A DNA stretch of 64,000 nt, from NCBI RefSeq assembly GCF_019423705.1, contig NZ_JAHZAX010000003.1:190182-254181 (forward strand), given 5' to 3'. The notes below the pieces were generated by a model that was not told the origin of the DNA, made no database searches, and saw only the letters and a list, made by a program, of their open reading frames with translations. Source of the stretch: Ruminococcus sp. (GTDB taxonomy: Bacteria > Bacillota > Clostridia > Oscillospirales > Ruminococcaceae). Shown piece after piece: positions 8,260 through 17,451 of this stretch; within the stretch, counting starts at the first letter, position 1; each line of letters opens with the position of its first letter. The translations under genes and the position numbers were made by a program.

Positions 8260-8861
8260 TGGCTGAATCAAATGCGCTTCCGCTTGTGCTGCTCGCCGAA
8301 CAGTTCGCAAAATTGCCAGGTATCGGTATGAAAACAGCCCAGCGGCTTGCTTATCACGTTATGTCGATGACTGACGAAGAAGCGTCGGCGTTCGCAAATG
8401 CTATCGCCAATGCACACAAGACCGTTCATCTTTGCAAGGTCTGTCAGAATTTCACAGACCAGCCTAAATGCCCTATCTGCGCCGATCCAAGGCGTGACCA
8501 TACAACAGTTTGCGTTGTTGAGGATCCAAAAGATATTGCGGCATTTGAGCGAACCAAAGAGTACAAAGGCGTTTATCACGTTCTTCACGGCCTTATATCC
8601 CCTATCGACGGCATTTCTCCCGATAAGCTGAAGATCAAAGAGCTTCTTGCCAGGATCGAACCCGAGAATATCGGCGAGGTCATTATGGCGACCAACCCGA
8701 CTGTTGAGGGCGAAGCTACTGCGATGTACATTTCAAAGCTTTTGAAGCCACTCGGCGTAAAAGTCACACGGCTTGCATTCGGTCTGCCGATCGGCGGCGT
8801 GCTGGAATATGCCGACGAGGTGACGCTTTACAAAGCTCTCGAAAACAGAAACGAGATATAG
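8259..8861 (+). CDS. recR: Recombination mediator protein RecR
   Basis: RecR acts with RecO/RecF to load RecA at gapped DNA. The 200-residue protein has the helix-hairpin-helix region (LPGIGMKTAQRLAYHV), a four-cysteine zinc finger at 59, 62, 71 and 74, and a Toprim domain (CVVEDPKDIAAFE...YHVLHGLISPIDGI). Length and order are canonical. It overlaps ybaB by one base and is followed by a bidirectional terminator. Confidence 0.96.
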   Translation: MAESNALPLVLLAEQFAKLPGIGMKTAQRLAYHVMSMTDEEASAFANAIANAHKTVHLCKVCQNFTDQPKCPICADPRRDHTTVCVVEDPKDIAAFERTKEYKGVYHVLHGLISPIDGISPDKLKIKELLARIEPENIGEVIMATNPTVEGEATAMYISKLLKPLGVKVTRLAFGLPIGGVLEYADEVTLYKALENRNEI

Positions 8862-8872
8862 CAAATAACACA

Positions 8873-8906
8873 AAACCTCCCCGATCATTCGGAGAGGTTT
8901 TTTTTA
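8873..8906. terminator. Bidirectional terminator between recR and tadA
   Basis: AAAACCTC at one side pairs with GAGGTTTT at the other, flanked by A and T runs that serve both strands. The tadA stop codon lies inside the hairpin. Confidence 0.8.
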
Positions 8907-9388
8907 TGCGTTTTTGATTTTGTTGATTTTGCAATGCGTAAATTTTTGAAAAAATCCGACAACACCCCAGCGCAACGCTCTTCAAGCACTCCGCCAGTGC
9001 ACAGCGGCTTGTGATTATAAGGCAGCTCAAAAAGGTTCACCACCGAACCGCAGGAGCCTGCCTTTTTATCATATGCGCCGAACACAACACGCTCCACCCG
9101 AGAATTTATTATCGCACCTGCGCACATCGGACAAGGCTCAAGTGTCACAAAAAGTTCGCAGCCCATAAGCCGCCAGCCACCAAGCTTTCGGCTCGCTTGG
9201 TCGATAGCCACAACTTCTGCGTGAGTTAGGGGCGATCTGCCATATTCACGTCGGTTAAATCCCCTGCCGACAATTTCTCCAGTTGAACGGTCAACAACGA
9301 TCGCACCAACAGGCACTTCGCCATGCTCCGCCGCCAGCGCCGCAAGCTCCAGCGCCTTTTGCATATAAAGTTCGTCCCGTGTCATCAT
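8885..9388 (-). CDS. tadA: tRNA adenosine(34) deaminase
   Basis: TadA converts adenosine to inosine at the wobble position of tRNA-Arg(ACG). The 167-residue protein has the zinc and catalytic motif THAEVVAI (HAE) and the PCPMCAGA motif. The start is set at the ATG at 9388 because it forms a 4-base ATGA overlap with the upstream gene's stop and has a GAGGG site. A further upstream ATG at 9436 would add residues with no family match. The extreme C-terminus is encoded within the terminator hairpin. Confidence 0.92.
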   Translation of the reverse strand: MMTRDELYMQKALELAALAAEHGEVPVGAIVVDRSTGEIVGRGFNRREYGRSPLTHAEVVAIDQASRKLGGWRLMGCELFVTLEPCPMCAGAIINSRVERVVFGAYDKKAGSCGSVVNLFELPYNHKPLCTGGVLEERCAGVLSDFFKNLRIAKSTKSKTHKKNLSE

Positions 9389-10566
9389 ATTACCCTCGAG
9401 CAGACGAAAACTGCAACCAGCACGGCCGCTATCCAAGCAGCAACGCTGTTTGTGGCAATAAAGGACTTGATACGCTTCGACATCGCCATATACGAATTAT
9501 CGTGCTCGATGTTGAACGACCAGTCGCCAAAGCTTGTGAGCCTTGAATATAGTATCAGCGAGATCGCAACGATCGCAGCGCAGACAACAACTTCAATTAC
9601 CACGGAATATGTCATATTATATATGTGAATATAAGAAAGCATATAGTTTATGATATGAGAGCAAATGCTCATATACACTGCCGTCATAACAGAACCAGTT
9701 CTGATAGTGAAAAATCCCAACACAGCCGTGCAGCAGACAACAAACAAGAAGTATGTAGCATCATAAAAGCACAATGCATTGACAAGCGCAGTTATAATTA
9801 TAGCGAAAGTGTCGCCAAATTGGCGGAAAGTTTGAAGCACAACTCCTCTGAAGAATATCTCCTGCACTATTGGATACGCAATTGCAAAGAAAATAAATGA
9901 CGTCATCATTGTTGCAGGATCGTCGCTATAAACCATAATAGAATAAATGCCATCAATGTGCACAAGTCCAAACAGATGAGATATTGCATATTGCCCAATT
10001 CTACCAATAACGATCATAACCATCATTATGACGAGCGCCGTGCCACGCATTTTTTCATAGCCCTGCGAATTTGCAAAAATAACCTTGTTCGGTATTTTCG
10101 TCACAAGCTTGAAAACCAGCGCAGGCATAAGAAATTTCGCCACATAAAAACAGCCCATCACAACGGTCATACCAAGACCGTAATGGCTATAAGTGCCTTT
10201 AGTCTGCGAAAAATAAATTATGGTGCCCGTAGTGTCCGGGGCAAATTTGTTCACGAACATATAATTCGCCACGTCGATAACAAGCATTATTATCATCACA
10301 ATGCCAAGCAAACTGCAACATTTCAGCATTGAAATGCGCTCCGCCACCTCGGCCTTATGAGGAACAAAACCCTCGCCGTCTATGTAGGAATGTTCTCTTG
10401 TGTCGTGAATGAACTGAAAACCGAAGGAATTGTGCGGATTTGCACGCCATTCAGCGTAGGACTTTTTATATTCGTCGCTCTGATTTTGATAAGTGGCGTC
10501 ATTTGCCACGTCGATGAGATAATCCTGCTTTTTTGCGCTCAAAACGTCCGCACCCCCCTTGTGCAA
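9385..10566 (-). CDS. CPBP-family intramembrane protein (degenerate protease motifs)
   Basis: This 393-residue protein has about eight membrane segments. The segment QEIFFRGVVLQTF is the CPBP/CAAX-protease first motif, but the first Glu of the usual EExxxR is Gln. The second motif position, normally F-x3-H, appears as FYDAT. A third-motif-like HIINYM is present. The N-terminal 70 residues are cytosolic and charged. Family members are glutamate-type intramembrane proteases or bacteriocin-immunity-like proteins. With key residues changed, activity is uncertain. It is co-translated with tadA by a 4-base overlap. Confidence 0.75.
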   Translation of the reverse strand: MHKGGADVLSAKKQDYLIDVANDATYQNQSDEYKKSYAEWRANPHNSFGFQFIHDTREHSYIDGEGFVPHKAEVAERISMLKCCSLLGIVMIIMLVIDVANYMFVNKFAPDTTGTIIYFSQTKGTYSHYGLGMTVVMGCFYVAKFLMPALVFKLVTKIPNKVIFANSQGYEKMRGTALVIMMVMIVIGRIGQYAISHLFGLVHIDGIYSIMVYSDDPATMMTSFIFFAIAYPIVQEIFFRGVVLQTFRQFGDTFAIIITALVNALCFYDATYFLFVVCCTAVLGFFTIRTGSVMTAVYMSICSHIINYMLSYIHIYNMTYSVVIEVVVCAAIVAISLILYSRLTSFGDWSFNIEHDNSYMAMSKRIKSFIATNSVAAWIAAVLVAVFVCSRVI

Positions 10567-10702
10567 AATTGATAATAGCTGTATATTATAATTATATCAT
10601 ATCTCTCCACGATTTAAAAGTGCGGAAGCCTTATTTTACGCTCTGTTAACAATAAATTTAGGCAACACCCCATAACTCTTGCGATGTTACCTAACAAATA
10701 AA

Positions 10703-10737
10703 CAAAAAAAATTCGGGCACGAAGCTCGTACCCGAAT
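10703..10737 (-). terminator. Terminator of tuf
   Basis: On the minus strand, ATTCGGGTACGAG pairs with the complementary arm across 10711-10737 and is followed by a run of eight T residues (10703-10710). Confidence 0.85.
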
Positions 10738-10756
10738 TTGAAATGTTTAACTAAAA

Positions 10757-11956
10757 TTAGTCTCTAACAGCAGTTACAACGCCGGAACCTACTGTTCTAC
10801 CACCCTCACGGATAGCGAAACGAAGTCCCTCTTCGATAGCGATTGGAGTGATAAGCTCAACGTCCATTGTTACGTTATCGCCAGGCATACACATTTCCTT
10901 GTCAGCAGGAAGAGTGATAACGCCTGTAACGTCTGTTGTTCTGAAATAGAACTGTGGTCTGTAGTTGTTGAAGAATGGAGTATGACGGCCTCCCTCTTCC
11001 TTCTTCAGAACGTAAACCTGACCTGAGAACTTTGTATATGGATGAATAGAACCCGGCTTACAAAGAACCTGACCTCTCTGAATGTCAGTTCTCTGGATAC
11101 CACGGAGGAGCGCACCGATGTTGTCGCCTGCCTCAGCGTAGTCAAGGATCTTTCTGAACATCTCGATACCAGTTACAACTGTCTTTGGTCTCTCAGTTGA
11201 AAGTCCGAGGATCTCAACTTCGTCACCAGTCTTGAGCTGACCTCTTTCAACTCTACCAGTAGCTACTGTACCACGGCCTGTGATTGTGAATACGTCCTCA
11301 ACAGGCATAAGGAATGGGAGATCAGACTTTCTGTCTGGTGTTGGGATGAATGAGTCAACAGCGTCCATAAGGTCAAGGATCGGCTTGTAAGCAGGATCAG
11401 AAAGATCGTCTGGAGCTTCGAGAGCTGCAAGAGCAGAACCCTTGATGATTGGAGTGTCGTCGCCAGGGAAATCATACTTGTCGAGGAGTTCTCTGATATC
11501 CATCTCTACGAGATCGAGGAGCTCTTCGTCGTCAACCTGGTCAGCCTTGTTCATAAATACAACGATAGCTGGAACGCCTACCTGTCTAGCAAGGAGAAGG
11601 TGCTCTCTTGTCTGAGCCATAGGACCATCAGAAGCAGCAACTACGAGGATAGCGCCGTCCATCTGAGCAGCACCAGTGATCATGTTCTTTACATAGTCAG
11701 CGTGGCCTGGGCAGTCAACGTGAGCATAGTGACGGTTCTTTGTCTCATACTCAACATGAGCTGTGTTGATTGTAATACCTCTCTCTCTCTCTTCTGGAGC
11801 AGAGTCGATGTTGCTGTAATCCTTCTTCTCTGCAAGACCCTGGAGAGCAAGTGTCTTTGTGATAGCAGCAGTAAGAGTTGTCTTACCGTGGTCAACGTGA
11901 CCGATTGTACCAATGTTAACGTGTGGTTTGGTTCTTTCGAAATGTGCCTTTGCCAT
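10757..11956 (-). CDS. tuf: Elongation factor Tu
   Basis: EF-Tu delivers aminoacyl-tRNA to the ribosome as a GTP complex. The 399-residue protein shows G1 GHVDHGKTTLTA, the switch II motif DCPGHADY, G4 NKAD and G5 GSAL, followed by the two beta-barrel domains. Length and sequence are standard. Although it ends the str cluster, it also has its own promoter in the fusA-tuf gap. AAGGAGG precedes the ATG. Confidence 0.98.
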   Translation of the reverse strand: MAKAHFERTKPHVNIGTIGHVDHGKTTLTAAITKTLALQGLAEKKDYSNIDSAPEERERGITINTAHVEYETKNRHYAHVDCPGHADYVKNMITGAAQMDGAILVVAASDGPMAQTREHLLLARQVGVPAIVVFMNKADQVDDEELLDLVEMDIRELLDKYDFPGDDTPIIKGSALAALEAPDDLSDPAYKPILDLMDAVDSFIPTPDRKSDLPFLMPVEDVFTITGRGTVATGRVERGQLKTGDEVEILGLSTERPKTVVTGIEMFRKILDYAEAGDNIGALLRGIQRTDIQRGQVLCKPGSIHPYTKFSGQVYVLKKEEGGRHTPFFNNYRPQFYFRTTDVTGVITLPADKEMCMPGDNVTMDVELITPIAIEEGLRFAIREGGRTVGSGVVTAVRD

Positions 11957-12010
11957 AGGAATTTTCCTCCTTAAAATTTTATTGTTTCCGATTTAACATA
12001 CCGTAGTATA

Positions 12011-12039
12011 ATTATATCAAATAAATGAAAACTTTGCAA
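12011..12039 (-). promoter_or_regulatory. Promoter of tuf
   Basis: On the minus strand, TTGCAA (12034-12039), 17 bases, TATAAT (12011-12016). This gives tuf a second source of transcription apart from the str operon. Confidence 0.75.
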
Positions 12040-12067
12040 TAGAAAAACAGAAATTTTTCCGCAAAAA

Positions 12068-14149
12068 TTATTCGCCCTTGTTTCTTGAAGCCATGATCTT
12101 CTCTGAAATGGACTTTGGAACCTGAATATAGCTGTCTGGCTCCATTGTGTACTGACCACGACCCTGAGTCTTTGAACGCAGGTCGTTTGAGTAACCGAAC
12201 ATCTCTGACAGCGGAACAAGTGCGTCAACCTGAACAGCACCGGTTCTCTGTTCCTGGCCAAGGATCTGACCACGACGAGAGTTAAGGTCACCGATAACAG
12301 TACCAAGATAATCATCAGGAGCGATAACGCAAACCTTCATAATAGGCTCAAGAATGATTGGTGAAGCCTTTCTCATAGCTTCCTTGAAAGCCATAGAACC
12401 GGCGATCTTAAATGCCATTTCTGAAGAGTCTACTTCGTGATATGAACCATCATACAGCTCTACCTTAACGTCAACTACCTGGAAGCCAGCGAGAACACCG
12501 TTCTCCATAGCGCCCTTGATACCTGCGTCAACAGCTGGGATGTATTCCTTAGGAATAGCACCGCCGACAACCTTGTTAACGAACTCGTAGCCCTTACCGG
12601 ACTCGTTAGGCATAACGTTGATCTTAACGTGACCGTACTGACCCTTACCACCTGACTGCTTAGCATACTTGTAATCAACAGTTGCAGGAGCAGTAATTGT
12701 CTCCTTATAAGAAACCTGAGGAGCACCTACGTTAGCCTCTACCTTGAACTCACGGAGAAGTCTGTCTACGATGATCTCGAGGTGAAGCTCGCCCATTCCG
12801 GCGATGATAGTCTGTCCTGTTTCCTCAGAAGTATAAGTTCTGAATGTTGGGTCCTCTTCTGCAAGCTTTGCAAGAGCAATACCCATCTTTTCCTGACCTG
12901 CCTTAGTCTTAGGCTCGATAGCGAGCTGGATAACAGGCTCAGGGAATTCCATAGACTCGAGAAGTACTGGGTGATCCTCGTCGCAGAGTGTGTCACCTGT
13001 TGTTGTATTCTTAAGTCCGATCGCAGCACCGATATCACCAGCGTAGATCGTGTCGATATCCTTTCTGTCGTTAGAGTGCATCTGAACGATACGTCCGATT
13101 CTCTCGTCCTTGTCCTTTGTGGAGTTATAAACAGTAGAACCGGCAGTCAGAACACCTGAATAAACTCTGAAGTAGCAGAGCTTACCAACGAATGGGTCTG
13201 TTGCGATCTTGAATGCGAGAGCTGCGAACGGCTGATCGTCGCCCGAGATTCTCTCAACTTCTTCACCTGTATTAACGTCAGTACCCTTGATGTGTGGTAC
13301 GTCGATTGGTGAAGGCATATAGTCAACAATTGCGTCGAGAAGCTTCTGAACGCCCTTGTTTCTGTATGAAGTACCACAGGTAACAGGTACCATTGTGTTA
13401 GCGATAGTACTCTTTCTGATTACCTTCTTCATTTCGTCGATAGTGATCTCTTCGTCTGCGAAATACTTCTCAGCAAGATCATCATCAACTTCTGCCAGGT
13501 GCTCGATAAGGTCAGCGTGATACTGCTCAGCCTTCTCCTTAAGATCCTCAGGGATCTCTTCCTGGCGGATATCCTTTCCAAGGTCATCATAGTAAACATA
13601 AGCCTTCATTTCGAGAAGGTCGACGATTCCCTTGAAGTCATCCTCTGCACCGATAGGAAGCTGGATAGGAACAGCGTTACAATGAAGTCTCTCGTGGAGC
13701 ATATTCAAAACGTTGTAGAAATCAGCGCCCATAATATCCATCTTGTTGACGTAAACCATTCTTGGAACCTGGTAGTTATCAGCCTGTCTCCAAACTGTTT
13801 CAGTCTGAGGCTCAACGCCGCCCTTAGCACAAAGAACTGTTACAGAACCGTCGAGAACTCGAAGTGAACGCTCAACCTCAACTGTAAAGTCAACGTGGCC
13901 TGGGGTGTCGATGATGTTCAGTCTGTGACCCTTCCAGTAGCAAGTAGTAGCAGCAGAAGTAATTGTGATACCTCTCTCCTTCTCCTGTGCCATCCAGTCC
14001 ATCGTAGAAGCACCGTCGTGTGTTTCACCGATCTTATAGTTTACACCGGTATAAAACAGGATACGTTCTGTGGTAGTAGTCTTACCGGCGTCGATGTGTG
14101 CCATTATACCGATATTACGGTAGTCCTGCAATTTACATTCTCTTGCCAT
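12068..14149 (-). CDS. fusA: Elongation factor G
   Basis: EF-G is the translocase of translation. The 693-residue protein has G1 AHIDAGKTTTTE, switch II DTPGHVDF with the catalytic histidine, NKMD, and the domain IV loop region (SGGKGQYGHV). It is the canonical copy; a divergent paralogue lies at 28.5 kb. It is 21 bases downstream of rpsG in the usual rpsL-rpsG-fusA-tuf order. Confidence 0.98.
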   Translation of the reverse strand: MARECKLQDYRNIGIMAHIDAGKTTTTERILFYTGVNYKIGETHDGASTMDWMAQEKERGITITSAATTCYWKGHRLNIIDTPGHVDFTVEVERSLRVLDGSVTVLCAKGGVEPQTETVWRQADNYQVPRMVYVNKMDIMGADFYNVLNMLHERLHCNAVPIQLPIGAEDDFKGIVDLLEMKAYVYYDDLGKDIRQEEIPEDLKEKAEQYHADLIEHLAEVDDDLAEKYFADEEITIDEMKKVIRKSTIANTMVPVTCGTSYRNKGVQKLLDAIVDYMPSPIDVPHIKGTDVNTGEEVERISGDDQPFAALAFKIATDPFVGKLCYFRVYSGVLTAGSTVYNSTKDKDERIGRIVQMHSNDRKDIDTIYAGDIGAAIGLKNTTTGDTLCDEDHPVLLESMEFPEPVIQLAIEPKTKAGQEKMGIALAKLAEEDPTFRTYTSEETGQTIIAGMGELHLEIIVDRLLREFKVEANVGAPQVSYKETITAPATVDYKYAKQSGGKGQYGHVKINVMPNESGKGYEFVNKVVGGAIPKEYIPAVDAGIKGAMENGVLAGFQVVDVKVELYDGSYHEVDSSEMAFKIAGSMAFKEAMRKASPIILEPIMKVCVIAPDDYLGTVIGDLNSRRGQILGQEQRTGAVQVDALVPLSEMFGYSNDLRSKTQGRGQYTMEPDSYIQVPKSISEKIMASRNKGE

Positions 14150-14170
14150 ATATATCCTCCTTTATACTTC

Positions 14171-14641
14171 TTACCATCTGTAATGAGCGAAAGCCTTGTT
14201 AGCTTCAGCCATCTTATGAGTCTCGTCACGCTTCTTGCAAGAACCGCCAACGCCGTTAAGAGCGTCGAGGATCTCAGCTGCGAGTCTCTCCTTCATAGTG
14301 TCCTCGTTTCTCTCACGAGAATACTTTGTGATCCATCTCAGACCAAGTGTCTGTCTTCTGTCAGGGCGAACCTCCATAGGAACCTGGTATGTTGCACCGC
14401 CGACACGACGAGCCTTGACCTCCAGCTCAGGCATAATGTTATCCATAGCCTCCTGGAATACTTCAAGAGCAGGTCTGCCTGTCTTTTCTTCGACAATTTC
14501 AAATGCTCCGTAAACGATCTTCTGAGCTACGCCCTTCTTACCGTCGAGCATAATGTTGTTTACAAGACGTGTAACAAGCTTAGAATTGTATACTGGATCC
14601 TGAAGCACGTCTCTCTTTGTAACTCTACCTCTTCTTGGCAC
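14171..14641 (-). CDS. rpsG: 30S ribosomal protein S7
   Basis: S7 is a primary 16S rRNA-binding protein that nucleates the 30S head. The 156-residue sequence begins MPRRGRVTKRDVLQDPVYNS and is canonical throughout. The 190-base gap to rpsL is longer than usual and may hold leader structure, but no clear promoter was recognised in it. Confidence 0.97.
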   Translation of the reverse strand: MPRRGRVTKRDVLQDPVYNSKLVTRLVNNIMLDGKKGVAQKIVYGAFEIVEEKTGRPALEVFQEAMDNIMPELEVKARRVGGATYQVPMEVRPDRRQTLGLRWITKYSRERNEDTMKERLAAEILDALNGVGGSCKKRDETHKMAEANKAFAHYRW

Positions 14642-14831
14642 TTAAATTCCCTCCTTCACAAATAATGAATTCATAGGTACTCGCTCTGTAACCACGGCCT
14701 CAGCCGTTTTACAGCCCCGTCAGTTCCTTGTAGAGTCAACTAATATATATTAATCACTCCACATAAACTGTGGTCTTCGCAGTATGCGACAATGAGTTAT
14801 AACCTTAAATTATAGTGAGCTTTTCAGTTTA

Positions 14832-15257
14832 TTACTTGGCTGCTCCTGCCTTTGGTCTCTTAGCACCATACTTGGATCTCGCCTGCATTCTCTTAGCAAC
14901 GCCCTGAGCGTCGAGAGTGCCTCTGATGATGTGATATCTTACACCAGGGAGGTCCTTAACACGTCCGCCTCTGATAAGAACAACGGAGTGCTCCTGAAGA
15001 TTGTGTCCGATACCAGGGATATAAGCTGTAACTTCGTTTCCGTTTGTGAGCTTAACTCTGGCAACCTTTCTCATAGCTGAGTTTGGCTTCTTAGGTGTAG
15101 CAGTTCTTACTACTGTGCAAACGCCACGCTTCTGTGGGCAGCTCTGGTCGATAACTACCTTCTTCTTTGAGTTGAAACCCTTCTGAAGAGCAGGAGCAGT
15201 AGACTTGTCTGCGAGGACATTTCTTCCTTTTCTAACTAACTGGTTAAAGGTTGGCAT
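14832..15257 (-). CDS. rpsL: 30S ribosomal protein S12
   Basis: S12 lies at the decoding centre. The 141-residue protein has the conserved TPKKPNSAMRKVARVKL segment with the streptomycin-sensitive lysine arrangement and the KDLPGVRYH loop. It is the first gene of the str operon and has a perfect consensus promoter upstream. An AAGGAGAG site precedes the start. Confidence 0.97.
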   Translation of the reverse strand: MPTFNQLVRKGRNVLADKSTAPALQKGFNSKKKVVIDQSCPQKRGVCTVVRTATPKKPNSAMRKVARVKLTNGNEVTAYIPGIGHNLQEHSVVLIRGGRVKDLPGVRYHIIRGTLDAQGVAKRMQARSKYGAKRPKAGAAK

Positions 15258-15319
15258 ATTTTCTCTCCTTTCATAGAATTGATTTTATGCTGATATACAA
15301 TTCATCAGCATACCTTGAT

Positions 15320-15348
15320 ATTATACACCATTGCTTCCCACTTGTCAA
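15320..15348 (-). promoter_or_regulatory. Consensus promoter of the str operon
   Basis: On the minus strand, TTGACA (15343-15348), 17 bases, TATAAT (15320-15325): a perfect consensus. The leader contains an inverted repeat (ATGCTGAT...ATCAGCAT, 15288-15312) upstream of rpsL. Confidence 0.9.
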
Positions 15349-15410
15349 GCACTTTTTCTTGACTTTTTAAACTTTTTGAAAATTCCCATTAAATTTTCTG
15401 TCAATTCCCC

Positions 15411-15448
15411 GAAAAAGCTAAGGGCAGAAGCTACTGCGCCCCTGCCCT
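15411..15448 (-). terminator. Possible terminator after the anti-sigma-like gene
   Basis: On the minus strand AGGGCAG (15442-15448) pairs with CTGCCCT (15421-15427), followed by a short T-rich stretch. It is weak. Confidence 0.4.
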
Positions 15449-15458
15449 GCCGTTATCA

Positions 15459-16811
15459 TCATTCCGTACTGTTGTCCGTGCCTAAAATTTCTTCTTTATC
15501 CGCCACTTCGATCTCGGCGTCACCGAATTTATGATAAGTTATAACATAGTCGCTGTCGTCCGTCTTGTCCGAATAGGTTATATCGTTTTGTACTTCGTTG
15601 ATATAAAGCTTCAGATCATCGGAGAAAAATGTATTCACGCCTTTGCTGAATTTGACCGTGACCAACCATTCATTCTCATCAAAATAATAATGCCTGTTAT
15701 GGTTCACCGTGGCACTTTCCGAGCTGAACCATTCATCTATATCGTCCTGCTCAACGATGTCGTTATAATTAGAAGTTATACTGAAATATCTTCCGTCCAC
15801 CTTTATAATAACGCCCTTCATTGAACTGCCCACAGTCGAAACAAGCATAGTTTTTCCCATATCCTTTGGCCTTATCACCAGCGGATAAACGATATCCGCT
15901 TCATATCCATCAACATTATTATTGATATACTGGACAAAATTCACAGCTGTATCAATTCTAAATCCCCAGTCCTTTTCAACAGGATTTTGCACAATGCTGA
16001 AATTGTCAGCTAACGTTGACTGGTCCTGACTCATATACTCCGCACTATCTAATACAAGCTTATCAAGCTTTTCCATACCTGTATCTTTTGTTGTGTCCAT
16101 ATCATAAACATATGCCAGCGATGATCTCAGCGAACTATAATAATCCGTTCCAATGCTGTCGTAATCCACATCATCAAGCCCCGTTGCGATCTCTCCCGTG
16201 CGGCAGTTGCTCAAATTGTTGCGATCAATACCAATGGCTATCTTTTCACCCATTTTCAGATCGTCCGCATAAACAAACTTCCCTGTGGTAACATCTTTCG
16301 CTCTGAAATCAAGTTTAAACGCAGCGTAAAAGTAGTATTTCAGGTATTCATATTCATTCACAGTAACACAGTCGATCAATTTGCCCTTTTCGGAGGTATA
16401 TTTCTCAACGTATATCTTATCGACAAAAAGATATCCCGTTCCATCCGAGCCACAGCCTGCATAAATGCCCACCGCCGTTATATCTTTATCTTTAACGACC
16501 TGTTTGAGCGCATTTTGTGCCTGTTCCAAATCAACTGTAGTCTCAGTGCTGTCAAGGCTTTCCGAACTATCGACACTTGACTGCTGCGCCCCGACATTTA
16601 TCTTATGCTCTTCTCCGCTGCGATAAAGGGTCAGCGCACCGCCAGCCACCAACAAAATAGCCATTGCCGCCGCACCGATCATCTGAAATGTTGCTATTTT
16701 TATCTCTCTTCTGCTTCGCTTTTTGATAGGCTTGTCGTTCAAGATCGCTCTCTCCTTCCATTCTGAGGGGGTCTTGATACAGTAAAAAGCATTTATCTTT
16801 TTCATCTTCAT
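15459..16811 (-). CDS. Membrane-anchored anti-sigma-like protein
   Basis: This 450-residue protein has a basic cytosolic N-terminus (about 1-38), one transmembrane segment (about 40-62) and a large extracytoplasmic domain of about 380 residues. The layout and its position 45 bases downstream of an ECF sigma factor point to an anti-sigma or sigma-linked sensor (RsgI/DUF4179-like). No zinc-binding anti-sigma motif is present, so the family is not firmly assigned. The start follows AAAGGAG with a 6-base spacer. The outside domain is acidic, rich in Asp, Ser and Tyr, and not recognised. Confidence 0.6.
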   Translation of the reverse strand: MKMKKINAFYCIKTPSEWKERAILNDKPIKKRSRREIKIATFQMIGAAAMAILLVAGGALTLYRSGEEHKINVGAQQSSVDSSESLDSTETTVDLEQAQNALKQVVKDKDITAVGIYAGCGSDGTGYLFVDKIYVEKYTSEKGKLIDCVTVNEYEYLKYYFYAAFKLDFRAKDVTTGKFVYADDLKMGEKIAIGIDRNNLSNCRTGEIATGLDDVDYDSIGTDYYSSLRSSLAYVYDMDTTKDTGMEKLDKLVLDSAEYMSQDQSTLADNFSIVQNPVEKDWGFRIDTAVNFVQYINNNVDGYEADIVYPLVIRPKDMGKTMLVSTVGSSMKGVIIKVDGRYFSITSNYNDIVEQDDIDEWFSSESATVNHNRHYYFDENEWLVTVKFSKGVNTFFSDDLKLYINEVQNDITYSDKTDDSDYVITYHKFGDAEIEVADKEEILGTDNSTE

Positions 16812-16856
16812 CTTCTGCTCCTTTCTGCGATATTTTGTTGTAAAAATGTTTCATTT

Positions 16857-17333
16857 TTACAATGTTATCATATCCTTCAATTGTTCACGCCCTCGTTTTA
16901 AGTGGGACTTGACCGTGTTCACCTTTGTGTTGGTAAGCTTTGATATCTCCTCGATAGAAAGCTCCTCAAAGTAATAAAGATAGATCGAGTCCCGATATTT
17001 CGGGGGAAGTCTGAAAATGATATCCAGTATCTCGATGTCGCTGCCGTCCTCCGTGAAAGAGTCCACCATATTCAGATCGACGGTGTTTTTCCTCAGCCGA
17101 TACCGCAAAACACTTCGGCATTCGTTGAGCGTCACTCTGATAAGCCACGCCTTTGGATTAGGGATATCCTCCTTTTTCAGCTTCTTGAAAAGCTTGAAGA
17201 ACACGTTCTGATAACAGTCCTCAGCGTCGGAAAAATTTCCCGTGTGCAAAACGCAGAGCCTTGTCACCATATCGGAATATTCTTCTAATATCTGCCTGTA
17301 CTGACTATGCTGTCCGTTCCCCATACTTTTCAC
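16857..17333 (-). CDS. ECF-type RNA polymerase sigma factor
   Basis: The 158-residue protein has sigma region 2 (DMVTRLCVLHTGNFSDAEDC and FFKLFKKL) and region 4 with a helix-turn-helix (LSIEEISKLTNTKVNTVKSHL). It lacks regions 1 and 3, as ECF factors do. It should redirect RNA polymerase under control of the membrane protein encoded just downstream. The pair is unusually placed between rpoC (with its own terminator) and rpsL, and probably forms its own unit. Confidence 0.88.
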   Translation of the reverse strand: MKSMGNGQHSQYRQILEEYSDMVTRLCVLHTGNFSDAEDCYQNVFFKLFKKLKKEDIPNPKAWLIRVTLNECRSVLRYRLRKNTVDLNMVDSFTEDGSDIEILDIIFRLPPKYRDSIYLYYFEELSIEEISKLTNTKVNTVKSHLKRGREQLKDMITL

Positions 17334-17394
17334 TTCCCTTCATTAAATAAAACGCCGCACAATGCAAAAAGGTTGCAAAGAATAAAAAATCGTG

Positions 17395-17438
17395 CAAAAA
17401 AAATTTTCAGCCTGCATAAAAGCTATGCAGACTGAAAT
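17395..17438 (-). terminator. Terminator of rpoBC
   Basis: On the minus strand, TTTCAGTCTGCATA pairs with TATGCAGGCTGAAA, followed by eight T residues. This separates rpoBC from the sigma/anti-sigma pair. Confidence 0.85.
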
Positions 17439-17451
17439 ATAAAGCTTAGAT

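Noticed and set aside
13895..14665. 256-aa open frame antisense to fusA and rpsG
   Set aside because: It lies opposite two certain genes, has a Ser/Leu/Cys-rich composition typical of a shadow frame, and has no ribosome-binding site.
14660..14820. Separate promoter for rpsG in the rpsL-rpsG gap
   Set aside because: Only a TTGACT-like -35 could be found, without a credible -10 at the right distance.
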